Source: Varroa destructor
Taxonomy: Eukaryota; Arthropoda; Arachnida; Mesostigmata; Varroidae
Assembly (NCBI RefSeq): GCF_002443255.2
Contig: NW_019211457.1
Coordinates: 26,900,921 to 26,964,920 of the forward strand
Direction of reading: 5' to 3'
Length of the DNA stretch: 64,000 nucleotides
The notes under the pieces were generated by a model. That model had not been told where the DNA came from, searched no databases, and worked only from the letters and a program-made list of their open reading frames with translations. Below, one piece after another: positions 27,001-38,390 of this stretch; the stretch's first letter is position 1; each line of letters opens with the position of its first letter. A program made the translations under genes and the position numbers.

Positions 27001-30000
27001 TCGATTTTTCTATTTTAACCAAATTTTCAACACTTTTTTGCTTACACCGTCCATTGTGATTCCATTCATTGTATGGCACTCAGAGATCCAGCCGACACAT
27101 GATCGCAATACGCAACATTTGTGTCCGACGCAAGCTGCTACGCCAAACCCCGTTTTACCATCATCAATGGCGCCCTTCCTACATGACTCACACCAAAAAG
27201 CGTGCTTTTCCTGTTTAGACTTCACTGGATAAACGAGCATAAGTAACGCAGGTGACAAGAAGCGCCGTAGCACCGGCTTTAAGTCTGGGCCACTGACTCA
27301 TTCCCTCTTACTGTGCCTTAAAAATAACCGATGGCCGCGGTTACGTAATGGCTACGTGCCGTCCACCACATCAGCACCGGCGGTAGAGGCGTCTAAATAA
27401 GTTTCTCGTTCTCCCGTCTATTCTCGGAGCCAGCACTACACATACAGTATGCCTTTTCTATCCTTTCCCTCTCTTCGCTCTCCATGTCGACTTGTATACG
27501 CGTATTACACTGAGGTGCATCATTGCGGTTGGTGCAAAGTGTGCCTCATCAGCGCCTGCGCGAAATCGAAAGTGGACGTCGTAAGTACGTTTATGCAAGA
27601 AAGCCGAAGGAAAAACAGCTGTCATCGTAATCACCTTCTATATACACTAGGAAATAGTTACAAAAAGAGAAACATGTCCACTAAAACTGGCCGCGAACAG
27701 TCGGCCCTTTTAGTAAGTCCGGCTACGATAGACAAGTAGAAGTAGGACAAGAAAGGTCATGGTGACAACGCAGTGCCATTATACTGGAGCTATAGCGCAT
27801 GGGTTACGGTCGCACTAGTAGTGTAGTAACTGAGAGCTGGTTACTGGCCAGGCTGCGTTTAATGCGCTGGCGAGCGAAAGAGCTATTACACGATGGAGGG
27901 GCTAATCATCGGCATCAATGCGGCTATTAGGTCACGGCTGTGTGTAGTCGGAGTTGTTCGAGGGCCAGCATCCCTACTAGCAGTAACTACTTCGTTCCCC
28001 GCCCTTATGCTATACCACTGTTATCACATTTAGTTCGTCCACATAACTATCTGCCTTTCGGCGTGTCACGACTTCTGGGGTTAGAGAGACACCGTTATAT
28101 GAAATTACCAAACTGCAAAGTAAATGGTCTCGATCCGCTGGCACACGAACGGTCCATGTATGTTCTGTTATAGTCAAGGGAACGGTGTTGAAACTAAGGG
28201 ATCTACCAGGAGATAGCTCGTTGCGCTTCGAGAAGGCCAGGACTCGCTAGAAGTCGCGAAGAGTCGAGGATCATGGACAGCTAAACGGGACAACGTCTAC
28301 GCTAACAACAATGACGATGCTAATAATTATGCCATCATTGTAACCTTTGCGTAGGTCGTCTTGATTATCTAACTCCTTTGCGTACTCATACTTAGTTATT
28401 AGTAAACCTCTACTTATTATATCGCAAGAAAGAAAAACAATGCAAATAAGGCAGCAATGGCTTCGAGCGCTCTTAAAGGGACCAACTAGGTACTAAAGGT
28501 ATGTCAAGCTTACAAGTACAAGGATGAAGCAGAATAAAAATTACGCTTCTAGTAAAATAACACCGTGATAAAAGATGCGTTGTAATTTGTGGTGATGTCA
28601 ACGACAGCGACAGATAGCCAGAAGGGATTTCCTTCTTTTTCAGTGCTGAAAACAGGTGCTTTAGATGCATCGCTCGATATACGTCTAGCACAATTTTTGA
28701 AGGTAACGTCTGCTATCATGTGTATATAAACGTGACGGAATAAAAAACAAACAAGTGAAAAACATTCGTAGAACATGAAGCTTAATCAAGTCGTAAAAGT
28801 CAATTCTTAATCGGTCCATACACACGCTATATCTGCAAGTATTGACTTCTGTAAACCCCGATATAGACTGCCAGCCGCAGCCAAAGGCGGCGGCAGGCAG
28901 AACAGAAGAAAACTATCAGAAATTGGGTAGCGCTATCAACGGCGCGGGAACGTCCAACGGGAAAACGAGTAATAAACGACCGACAGAAACGCAAGATTTG
29001 CATGGCTAGTGACCAAAGAACCGGGTCAACGAACGATCAATGTGGGCGTGCAACAGAAAAACTTCCAAAGGCGTTGGAATGACGGGAAGGTTCCGCACCC
29101 TATCGATCGTTATGGCCTACATAGCGAATCGCAGCGAAGGTGCCGAGGGCTCGGGTACTCAATCGGCCTGAACGAGCCGCAGTAAAGCTTCACTTAGCCA
29201 AACCTTAGCCATTATCAACGTAAGGGAAGCCTGGTACTAATGTTCAAAGTGACGAGAACAACCACCATACGGCTGTAAGGTGAAATGTCGGTTACTCGGA
29301 ATAAGACGATTTAACATGCGGACGAAAGGAAAATCAGTAAGTGGGGAAAAAATCGCTTTTTAGTCAGGCAGACGCACACTGTCATCACACAAGTACCCAC
29401 GTACAGCGGTTGCCTTTCCAAAGAAGGTGGCACTCAATTGTGACATCGCTGCAGCCGTTAAATTTGCTGGACCTCCTAATTGAAAAAAATGACGAATTAA
29501 CCTTAGCAATATAAGATGTGAGTTAGGTCTGATCAAGCTTAGAAACGCGTTACTAAGACTGTTAAAAAGATACTCACTTTACCAGCACAAGAATAGTTTG
29601 GTAGGCTAAAAGTTCGCCATATAGAAACAGCTACATATCTTCGATTTGAAAGCGTTTGTCGTGTTCTATTTAGCACAAGGCAACACTGTCTTCTGTGTAC
29701 TAGCATACCTATGTTGATCTAATAAAGGTACGCAACGAGTTTCCAACACGCATACCCTATACACGTTAGCTATTCATAATTAGTCAGCGACCAACTATTT
29801 GATGACAAAATCTTTATCTAGGTAACCTTTCAGGTGCAAAATCCACTACAGTTACTCACTGAAGTAGGCTGCGCTGCCGACCGAGCTTGCGATGCCGCTA
29901 TTATCGCTACTGCTGCTACTGCTACTGCTGCTGCTGCTACTGCTGCTGCTGCTGCTGCTGCTGCTAACACTATTCATAAAGGCTGGGCTTTTTTGATGAC

Positions 30001-30364
30001 CAGCTGACGCAAGATGGTACTGGCGAGCGGTAGAGTTTGTGGTCGGCACGCCGACGCCGTTATTGTTGTGCTCTCTATTAATGCTGTTGTTGCGGTCGTT
30101 CATCTGCTGTCCTCCGCCAGACTGCGCAGTCGCTAGTGGTCCCGTTGGAATCGGACAGGACTGCATTAGGGGTTGCGTTGCGCCTGTAACTGACGCTGTT
30201 GTTACTGCGGACTGTGTGCTGTTAACAGTCGCTACCGAAATGGCGTGCAGGTGATGCCCAGCTGACGGAGCTGCTGACGGCGAAGGTCCGGCCTGTCCTG
30301 GTGCAGATCCAGCCCCCGCCGAACATTTGGCCGGCAAAGGCGGCGGAGCCTTCGCCTGATCCAT
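1366..30364 (-). CDS. PIK3C2: Class II phosphatidylinositol 3-kinase (PI3K-C2), whole gene, eight coding exons
   Basis: Lipid kinase that makes PI3P and PI(3,4)P2 at endocytic and endosomal membranes. Coding exons in transcript order: 30364-29860, 23822-23445, 8945-8465, 7390-6993, 5921-5521, 5092-4583, 4464-4117, 3888-1366. All internal boundaries have GT donors and AG acceptors, the phases match at every junction, and the sum is 5544 nt (1847 residues plus stop), close to the usual length of the family. Domain order: Ser/Pro/Gln-rich N-terminus with clathrin-box-like motif, Ras-binding domain (about 603-690), internal C2 (about 848-1007), helical PIK domain (about 1024-1209), kinase (about 1275-1550), PX (about 1574-1691) and C-terminal C2 (about 1719-1839). 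PX plus C-terminal C2 is diagnostic of class II. Catalytic DRHNDN (1406-1411) and DFG (1424-1426) are intact. The start is the ATG at 30364 in good context (A at -3, G at +4); an AG acceptor 17 bases upstream suggests a 5' UTR exon further out, or coding that extends further. Neighbouring paralogues cannot be excluded; the symbol is at family level. Confidence 0.96.
4117..4464 (-). CDS. PIK3C2: PI3K-C2 exon 7: second half of internal C2 domain
   Basis: Residues 892-1007. The acceptor AG is at 4466-4465 and the donor GTAAGT starts at 4116, both phase 0. The exon encodes the last C2 strands (FEDWLELAVPMRLLPRES, then LYVKLFGLN) and a Cys/Pro-rich loop near the end. The acceptor has only a modest pyrimidine tract, but any other choice breaks the frame with exon 6. 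It runs directly into the helical-domain exon across a 228 bp intron. Confidence 0.92.
4583..5092 (-). CDS. PIK3C2: PI3K-C2 exon 6: linker after RBD and start of internal C2
   Basis: Residues 722-891, phase 0 at both ends. It begins with a GTG valine codon after the acceptor AG at 5094-5093, so that GTG is an internal codon and not a start. The first 100 residues are helical and charged (ARLSRVETNDLVQALEGLERL), as in the segment between the RBD and C2 in class II enzymes. The last 40 form the first C2 strands. The donor is GTTAGT at 4582. Confidence 0.93.
5521..5921 (-). CDS. PIK3C2: PI3K-C2 exon 5: Ras-binding domain
   Basis: Residues 588-721. The exon opens after a good polypyrimidine acceptor (AG at 5923-5922) in phase 1, so the shared glycine codon is split with exon 4. 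It carries the conserved lead-in NPG-LIVSP and then the ubiquitin-fold RBD (VRMEIS, FTCDVSTTIQHVISQVV). The donor is GTAAGA at 5520, phase 0. An ATG at 5877 lies inside the exon and is not a start: the open frame continues upstream to the acceptor. Confidence 0.94.
5922..6992 (-). other. PI3K-C2 intron 4
   Basis: About 1.07 kb between exons 4 and 5. Open frames inside (for example 6093-6440, minus) lack recognisable motifs and splice context. Nothing else seen. Confidence 0.8.
6993..7390 (-). CDS. PIK3C2: PI3K-C2 exon 4: charged linker before the RBD
   Basis: Residues 455-587. The acceptor is ACAG at 7394-7391; exon 3 ends in two bases AG and this exon begins with A, rebuilding an arginine codon. 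It contains a Gln5 run (about 481-485), a charged helix and the conserved FWSKCKQLRSEF segment leading to NPG, where other class II enzymes show a similar pattern. The donor GTACGT is at 6992, phase 1. A second AG four bases downstream is a possible alternative acceptor but would break the frame. Confidence 0.9.
7391..8464 (-). other. PI3K-C2 intron 3
   Basis: About 1.07 kb. It contains a 9 bp perfect hairpin (TATCTTCTT at 7689-7697 with its complement at 7701-7709). No coding signal. Confidence 0.8.
8465..8945 (-). CDS. PIK3C2: PI3K-C2 exon 3: clathrin-box and adaptor-like motifs, polyQ
   Basis: Residues 295-454, phase 1 in and phase 2 out (donor GTGAGA at 8464). Residues 379-383 read LIDLD, matching the clathrin-box pattern L-hydrophobic-x-hydrophobic-D/E. 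Residues 394-400 read LDLFDPL, an appendage-binding type motif. This fits the clathrin-binding N-terminus of class II PI3Ks. A Gln6 run lies at about 436-441. The ATG at 8913 is internal: ten in-frame codons and an acceptor (AG at 8947-8946) precede it. A (TA)25 microsatellite begins 96 bp upstream of this acceptor. Confidence 0.88.
9041..9090. repeat. (TA)25 microsatellite
   Basis: An uninterrupted TA run of 50 bases inside PI3K-C2 intron 2, starting 96 bases upstream of the exon 3 acceptor. It produces spurious Tyr-Ile repeat open frames on both strands. Confidence 0.98.
20903..20929. repeat. Perfect 27 bp palindrome
   Basis: CCTTCAACTTTTT is followed directly by its reverse complement with one extra A at the centre. 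There is no loop, so it is a cruciform-type palindrome or very tight hairpin inside PI3K-C2 intron 2. Confidence 0.9.
23445..23822 (-). CDS. PIK3C2: PI3K-C2 exon 2: Gly/Pro/Ser-rich N-terminal region
   Basis: Residues 169-294, phase 1 at both ends. The acceptor is ACAG (AG at 23824-23823) and the donor is GTGAAC at 23444. It contains APPLPPK (190-196), a PxxPxK proline motif that echoes one in exon 1, and a Gly6 run. The low-complexity composition gives no domain match. Membership rests on the open frame, flanking splice sites, phase match on both sides and shared proline motif. Confidence 0.8.
23823..29859 (-). other. PI3K-C2 intron 1, about 6.0 kb
   Basis: Lies between coding exons 1 and 2. 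It holds a (CT)10 tract at 26894-26913 and a Cys-rich minus-strand open frame at 27010-27273 that I cannot assign. No recognisable second gene. Confidence 0.75.
26894..26913. repeat. (CT)n microsatellite
   Basis: Ten CT units inside PI3K-C2 intron 1. Confidence 0.95.
29860..30364 (-). CDS. PIK3C2: PI3K-C2 exon 1 (first coding): start codon, proline motif, poly-Ser
   Basis: Residues 1-168. The ATG is followed within 13 residues by APPPLPAK, and the exon ends with a near-continuous Ser run (about 132-154) encoded by AGC/AGT repeats. The donor GTGAGT is at 29859, phase 1, joining an asparagine codon with exon 2. The frame stays open upstream of the ATG to an AG acceptor (30383-30382), so the transcript probably has an upstream exon. 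A 2-codon out-of-frame ATG (ATG CAG TAG) sits between acceptor and start. The repeat makes allele length variation likely. Confidence 0.82.
29905..29965. repeat. Coding (AGC/AGT)n repeat in PI3K-C2 exon 1
   Basis: About 20 trinucleotide units, reading GCT/ACT on the plus strand and AGC/AGT on the coding strand, giving the poly-Ser tract. Mixed AGC and AGT units suggest an older, partly stabilised repeat. Confidence 0.92.
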
Positions 30365-30381
30365 GTTGCTACTGCATTGCC

Positions 30382-33300
30382 CTGTGGAAAAGATCGACGA
30401 TTATCGATGTGAATAACCGCGGTGTAGGTATTAGTTTTTTTTTTTGTGCTGTTACAAGCTGAAAACTGGGGGGCAAGTAAACCGAATAACATGATCTTCA
30501 ACAGAGTGACCGGACTGCGGCAGTTGCACTGAGCGAACAACAATAGGGTTTTCCATAGAATCAAGCCTTACAAGGGATGCTGTCCAACGCAACGTAGAGA
30601 TGAGGCGCGAGTAAATGAAATAGAGCGATAGTGGCGATGATCAGATTCCACTCCGAGTAGGGTGGTCCAGGTTCGCGCGAAATTGAAAGAATTTACATTT
30701 GGTTCAAGCCGCGCATTGCCCATACTTCCGTTTATAACAAAAATACATAGTCGTTTTATAAAAATATTGGCTAGCTCAACCTTCATATTCTTTAATACGT
30801 TATTTTTAGATGCTTCCTTCTATCCTTCTCGAGCAGTTAGCTTTTTACGAAGTTCTTTTAGACTCAATTACAGGCTTGCTATTGAAGCGCGTCCACTGTT
30901 TTTTGCCTCCAGCCGGTAGACTCCCATATCGTCAGTGCTAACTCACTTCTATGTGCCACCTATAGCGCTCGCGTACACCAACATACACATGTGTACATGT
31001 GTGTTCTAAAGCGATACCGACAAGAACATTATAAATCACCCTACGTACCACATATATTCTGCTGGAGTGTAGACATTATAACAACGGCATCTTATCGCAT
31101 TTACTCGGGTCAGACCACCACTGTGAATGTCCATACTTTTGTATTGATTCACAAACTAATGAGCGTTTATTCGCCGTCCACAATAAACGACACAGTCGCC
31201 GTACAATTACTCTTATTGCCCCCTTTTACGGAGTTTACGTATCCATATCACAGTAACTCAAACACCATTGCACGCCAACATTACAAGCAGCCTCAGTCAG
31301 CATTTAACATAGAACGCCGCGGCATATGCCGGTCACACTTTATTGCTGGATACATCAAGTGACTAGCACAACGATATCGCCTATAGTTAGTGCACAAAAT
31401 AGACGCGGCTCTCCGATTCCGAAATGACGATCAAGTATAGGTTTAGATTGTCGGGTAGGAATCTGGTAGTAAAAAAAAAAGATACTTAAAGTCTAGCAAT
31501 GTGAGCCATCGGTGCATGAACGCACCGGCAGGCACCACAGCCGCCGAACATTGCCCAAGAGCATAAGTCCATTATGCTGGTGACTTTGTAGTTTTGCACT
31601 TTCCGGGCAACGATAGGCCTGCTATTTTAGGCAGAACTGCTAGTGTGGGCCAAGTCGAACGGTCCACCAGCTATTCAGTCTGTCTGTTCTCCAGCGAGGG
31701 CTTTGAAATCAGTTGCTCTCCGTTTTGCAAAAATCAATCGCTCAGCAGCCAAACGCAGGCTACTGCACGTTCATTTCGACGTGAACACACGCGCGAAAGT
31801 GTGTGTCGCCCTGCTTCCTGGTGTATCGATACGTCTGCGCGCATATGGCGTACGGGCTCAGTGACTGGACGTCTAGTTGCTTTTGGCACCACAAGGTGTG
31901 CAGAAACTGGTACTTCAAAACACTGCGCGACATCTACACTAGACGTTAGCGACAGCCCTAGCAACAGCATCGGCGAGAGCAGCTGCCATTAGCAGCAAAA
32001 CGCCGTCTGGACGCGATAAACCGCTCCTTTCCTATTTCACTCGGCGCCGCCGCCGCCGCCGCCGCCCGAAATTCAAGCCGAGTCGAATCGAGCAGTCCCA
32101 TTCGCTACTGGTTAGGCCGTTCAAGGCTCTCCAACTAGTCCTCATAAAGAACTGGCTAGGAGCGACTATGACACTGGTTCCTCAAAGGGTTGTTATTGGC
32201 TACGTCACTATGTGAGTCCCTGGCCAATGCGAGCACAATGCAACGGTCTGTTAAATGTTATATTGTAACAGCGCTAGCAGTTCATAATTGAATCGACAAT
32301 GGAGGCCCTCGTGGACCAAAATAGATTTCGCATGTAGAGTAAAATATGCAACTGCTGGTTAACGGTTAACAGCGTTTACATTAGGCCGAGTAATTGGTGA
32401 ACCTGGCGGTTCGTAATGGCTGCTGGCTAAGCTACGCACTAGTTCGCTAACGCCAACGTGATCATCACTGAAAGAATGCTTGCGTAAAGGTTGTATAGTA
32501 TCTGGCGGACGATGTACGTCCAACGCCGCTGTAAATCAGCATACAGATATATCGTCATGATAACGATTTCACGGATTCTGTGTAGCTGATGTCAGTGATC
32601 CTGACCCTATAAGGATTCGTTTATAAAATAGACACCAATTACTCTAACACGTTTAGCTAAATGCTACTACATGCTTATTTTGACTACGTAACACAATCGC
32701 TTACCGGCGTATATGTAAGTTCGTCTAGACGATCAAAATAACCAACAAGACGCCTACGCTATTGAGCACTTCTAAAGTGGTAATATAAAATATTGTTGAA
32801 ATAGATAAATCTGTCATCTTTTCGCCGACAGGTCACGTGTGCATCTCTGCCAATTTTCACTTGTACCTGACGTTTCAGATCTTTCAAGCGTGACCTTATA
32901 ATGGCCAGCCAGGTTTTAGATGTAATATCGTCGACAATTGATCAACCTTTTGTTTATGCGATGTCGATTCATTAGTGAAAATCCCAATAATGTTAGCGCA
33001 CCCTAGTTTACCTTTCTCGCATATCACGGTGACACTGTTCAGGATTGATCGGGTTTGCGTTAGCTCCACATCGCTCCTATTGATATAGTGTAACATGGTC
33101 AGCCAATGAAGCTCGCACGTTTTTCTTCAAACGTGTCCAAACAATGGCTAGCAATACGGCGTGAATTTATGCCAGAGACATCGCTAAGGATCCAATTCAG
33201 TGATTAGATCGCAGGGACGTATCAATGATATATGCATTGCATCAAGCGACGCGTCAATTCTCAACGATGCATGCTGTCGTACAGCGTGCAACTTAGTATC

Positions 33301-36300
33301 CTTAAGGAGACCTAATTATCTTCAAGAAGAACATCATTTCCTTGGAATATGCTGCACGGCCGCCTCGTAATACCATCACTCTTTCCCCTCTAACTCTCGA
33401 TTAGTTGTGTACGGCCCGTCGGACAAACACGATGAAACTAAATATGCACATTCAGTTCTCGTGAGCCATCATAATCATGGCTAGCTTTGGCTAATTACAA
33501 CGATACAATGATTATTCAGTTTACCTTGCGAAGTTTATTAACTCGGAGTACTGCTCATCATCATCATCTAACTTGTATAGCATCTATATAAGCTGCTTCA
33601 AAAGGCAATCGACCCTGTAACAGAGACCCATTATCTGCAACCGGGCCAAATCAACACAAGCTGTCGCTTTTCCCCAAGAATGGGTCATTTTCCCGACTGT
33701 CTCCAACTCTTAGAGTCCCCCTCTATCATGGTAGCCTCTTTATGATCACCTATTCCGAATATCCAGTGGCCAGTTACTTCGACGGCGTAATTAACCTGGT
33801 TAAACTGCTTGCTCGCAGCCCTAGCGCCGTCTTAAAGAGGCACAGCTATCTCCGAACCGACCGTCAGACGTGATCATTCCTCGAATACAGGCGAACCACG
33901 TGATGAAGGTAACGGCGATGACAACGGAGGACAAGCAGAAACGGATCCTCGTGAACAGCGGCCAGATAACCGCAGATTCATTTCAAAAAGCGACTTCAAG
34001 TAAAAGTTATTCGCAGTGGCAAAGCTAAAGTCGTACGTCCTGTTTAAATCGACCGCTGTAGAAGGAAGCCTTTCTGATGTACGTCTGCTTCAGAATTATG
34101 CATTTGGCTCCTTCGTCGGAACGCGCGTGTATGAAACAATGGTCAGAAATAAGCTTCGGAAGGAACGCGATGCCAAGACTAAACAGGCTTCCCCTGTCAA
34201 GGGAAACCTCATAATAAAAAAAGCAGCGCTTTGTAACACGACTGGCCGAGAGATGCGAATTAAATGAAGGAATTTGATGAGAGCTTAAAGAATTTATATG
34301 TAGGAAGATAAAAAGACAATTATTCAGCTGGGTTAGGGTCGAAGACGAATAATTGTTTGTGATACGTTACTGGGTCTGATTCAAGAGAAAATTCGTGTGA
34401 AAGACGCGGTATATCGTTTCGTTACGCCGCGCCAAAACTTCACGAAGTGACGGATTTCACAGGGCGCGAACTCCATGTGGCTCCAAAAACGGCGAATTTT
34501 CGACAACGTCATTTAGAATAATACGAGTACCGATTATTTCTAAAATTCTAGCAATACTTCCGTACCGATCAGATCCGTGGCTGGCTAGCTTTTTAATGCT
34601 GCCGAGCACGGTATCTAGTAAATGGCGAGAAATTGTAGAGAAGATGTACGGCTTAGATTGTAGAATCCACCTAAATAATAAATAATTCGCATTAACTCAT
34701 CTGCATTAGACAAAATATCGTCTATTAATGTTTGTGATTCTCAAAAGATAACCATAAATCGTCAACACTGGAAGCTGCACAGGTGGCTAGCTCATTGGTA
34801 AAAGTAAGCAAGCGGTAATTACTTCATTCAGGACAAAAGTTCTACCAGTTCAATGATTTGGTACCCCCATTTTAATTGAGAAGCAGACCCAACTGTTTCA
34901 AATGAATGATCTTGCCGTGTGTAAAAATATCTTTAATAATCAACTAATTACGCTATTATTCCTACCTCAAACTGTGTGGTTACTAAACAATTACAAATCA
35001 TCGTAACAATCTAAATAAAACCATGTACATTTTAACGCATTTGCATGCAGCAAGGAATATTCGTCTTTGTTTAATATTCATTTGCTGAAGCCAGTCATTG
35101 CATATTGAACGCGCAACATTCAAAAAATATCATAGAAAACGAATTAAAAAAATCAAAAAACAACTATCTCTTTGACATTCAATTGTTTCATCTTCGTGAC
35201 CTACTATTAGTTCGCTTTTGAAAAGGTCCTACAACATAATTTTCTGGTTTGAACCCATTAGCCGTTGTCTATGCACTCACAATGGATACAATTATGGATG
35301 CGCTAAATGATTTTTCGGAACTGTCTGACTATTGGTGCTGGGTAATGTAAGATGAATGATAGAGCGATAATGCGGCTGGCCAGTGCGAGTTAAAACGCAA
35401 CGGAAAGACGGACGCTGTTCTACTGACGCTACTGCATCGGGGCAGAAGCCTAAAGTAGTCCTGCGGTACGCTTTTGACGAATCGAATGTAGCGGGAAGCT
35501 TCAGCACACAGCAAAACAAAATCAGTTACGTCGGGTGAGCCCAGAGCTTTTCCGCCCTAACTGGTGGCCCAATACCAAGAAAGAGACAACTATTATCTAT
35601 CACGATTGAGTTTGATATGCTTTCAGTACTGATTTTAATAAAAAATAGTTGCCTATTTAGAAGTAATCCTAAATCTATAGAGTGAATATCCGCAAGAAGC
35701 GACTCAGTCAGTTCTAGACTGCTCCACCTATTTAGTTCTTTTTTAGCTTGATTATCGCGCTGTTAGATAGAAGCTTAACAGGCAAATATAATTTAAGTGT
35801 TTGCTCTATTTACAAAGTTGCAATTTTGACAACGTTTAGGTTTTCAAAAAATAAAGGATAATTTAATATTAAGCGGTCAAAGCGCATCAGTACCAAATCG
35901 TTGCGTCCTAAGTTTAAAGTTGCTGCTGACCAACGTGGAAAACCTAAAAAAGGACAACCCAAAGCAGGTATATAATACGAAGGACACATTATCCATAGGC
36001 GAGAATTTTGACAAAAAACCTGCCTTTGTTCTTTTCACGCTTTCCTCTACTACGACGGTTCGTACATTTAACGTGCATTGATGCAGCATCGCTGTTTATA
36101 GCTTTCATGTAGACATTGAAGCTCTCCAAAATCGACGCTAACTTAGGATTTTCGAATGCAAACTTACTCAAGTGCTTTCTCTGGCGAAACTTAGGGCATT
36201 TTTGCCGTGTTAGAGATATATCGATCCCTTGCCTTGAGTTCAACATGTCTGGAGTTTCATATAGCTTACTTGCACAGGAAGTATTTACGGCACTGTTTTT

Positions 36301-38390
36301 TTGGACGTCAGTAGGCAGCCTTACGCTGCTGCGAGATAACAGTTACTGTTCTGGTGGCCATGGCATCGACGGAAACCCTTGACTACAGCGGTTTCGCTGT
36401 CTGCGACGCGATCGCCACCATCAGAAGGAACACTGACAAGTGGCGGCACTGTCGCGGACCCTATCGTTGCTGTGGACAACGTAAAGCCGCTAGATTTGTA
36501 AAGGTACCTTCAATTGCTCTGGACAGATAAGACTTCGTTCTCAGCTACGGCTTCGGTCTCGTAGCCTAAACAGATCAAACAAAGGGCTCTCGCAGCTTCT
36601 ACAGGCACAGACGTACAGTGCGGTCACTACATTAACCACGGATCAGTTCCGTATTGAATCTAGCAGCGTGAATGACGTGTGCAGACAAACCGGCGTTGAG
36701 GTAGGGGCTCACCGATTACGCGAGACTTCTTTCAAACCACATCATCCTCATCGAAACTGGCGAAGTACACAAAATGAATGAATGGCCAGGAAAAATTTGG
36801 GAAAAAAAAGAAACCTTAATTCAATGAGAGTCGTCAAAAAAAACATATGGAATACGACGGATAACTGATAAGGAGCGAGTCAGGCCGGTCAAAACAAAGT
36901 GCCAATATCGCACGAGGAGAAAGCGAAAAGAAAAAAGAGCGTAAACCTCCAGGTGAAGACCACAATAGGAAGGTCTGATGGAGTGTAAGATAAGGCATCA
37001 GAACTGAACCACTATCTATCTTAGCCCTCAGGGACAAATAAATCGGACAGCCGTGTGGATATGAAAAAAAAAGAGGGCTAACCAAAGGTGGCAGAGATAG
37101 ACACAACGATAACATACGGAAGGAAAACGCAGGTCCGTTTGCAAGGAATCAATTTTTATTTGTGGTTGGTAACAACACAAATGGACGGAGACAGGATCAG
37201 TGAAAAAGGCTTCTCAGACTACATTCCTAGGAAAAAGCATCTCTTTTCAAAATATTATATCATTATTACTGCGACCAATGATCTAGGTGAGATTCACAGC
37301 CTATTCCGCTGTTTAGGCGCGCATGACTACTTTCAAGCCGGTTACGGCCTCTGACGCGAACATGTTTCTTTGGTCGTTACTCGACATTGTGCAACTAGGT
37401 TACATTGTACTTTTTAATAAGGATAAAAACAACAATAACAAATAGATAGAAGTTTGTAGTCTAACAAAGTCTAGTTTAGATTTCGTCTAGTATTGCATGT
37501 GTACTCTCCATATTTTCAACCCGCACTTGACCAACATTAATGCTAGCTATAAAATCGAATTTCGCGGGATTTGGTCAGCAACAGAAGGAAGGAAGCCTTT
37601 GTTGCCTGTTGAAATGTCGGCCAGTCCATTGGCTCTCAGGGGTTCATTGGCTTTAAATTGGGTGGGCCTTGTCAGCAGGTGTTGGTTCCGTCGTCTTCTG
37701 ATTCATTTATTACGATGGCCGCTTACCCGGAATTTGGCCGGATGAACAAGAGCTCGTTTCACGCGGCCACTGCCGTGGTTCGCTACTCATCGAGCAACAA
37801 CTGGCCGCCCAGGTAAATTAGAACGGTATGAATAACAGCCGGGCGTAACAGCGGATTCCTCACCGGCTTTAACAACTCTTGTTGCTACAACTTGGAGCAA
37901 TTTTCTTTGTAAGCTCTCTATCGTCGTCACAGATAATACGGAAGGTTAACGTTGGACACTGGCTGCTGCCTATTTCGGACCAAACGTTTGGTCGTCCCAA
38001 CTAATGGTTACAAACCTAAAAAGCGACAAGCCAGGACACGCCATATTGGAAAAAGTACAGTAGATGTACAATTTTAAACGATTCATGTACCGAAAATTAC
38101 AACATAATTGATAAGGCAAGTAGTTGTGGTTTGGCAGACAGATATATAGATGTGTCGCCACCTCTCTAATGACCATTAGGCTAAACGAAAATATATTCGG
38201 ATTAAGTAGACTGTTATAATATTTAACATGGGAATGTTTCACAAATACGAGCCTTTGTTTTGGTCGATGTAGGCATTGCACACGAACGTACGGTTGAAAA
38301 ACTGCGAAGAAGCAGGAAAGCTTCAATGAATAACGGTAGCTGTTGGCAGTTGATGTCAGAATACTCCGAATGACCAAGTAAAGACCATGG
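30382..38390. other. Region upstream of PI3K-C2 without a recognisable gene
   Basis: About 8 kb. Apart from the GC-rich block at 31.6-32.1 kb I see no conserved protein. Open frames of 80-125 codons here (for example 30991-31362, 31594-31992, 35989-36246) have no motif, no clear splice context and lengths expected by chance. Confidence 0.6.
31560..32110 (-). promoter_or_regulatory. GC-rich block with CGG-type repeat and TATCGATA, candidate PI3K-C2 promoter/5' UTR
   Basis: A G+C-rich island in AT-rich surroundings, 1.2-1.75 kb upstream of the PI3K-C2 start on its own strand. It holds a GCC/CGG run at 32045-32066 and a TATCGATA element at 31826-31833, the DRE core-promoter motif known from insects. 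No splice donor was assigned, so the link to PI3K-C2 is by position only. Confidence 0.3.

Noticed and set aside
30232..30564. 110-codon minus-strand frame overlapping PI3K-C2 exon 1
   Set aside because: Alternative frame of the low-complexity exon; crosses the acceptor at 30383-30382 and has no motif.
35989..36246. 85-codon basic minus-strand frame
   Set aside because: Composition is protein-like but length is within chance for this window and no family or promoter signal was seen.
36851..36875. GACGGATAACTGATAAGG resembles the miR-184 mature sequence
   Set aside because: The seed differs at its first base, the centre is mismatched, and the surrounding sequence forms only a poorly paired hairpin. 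A match this good to some known miRNA is expected by chance in 64 kb.
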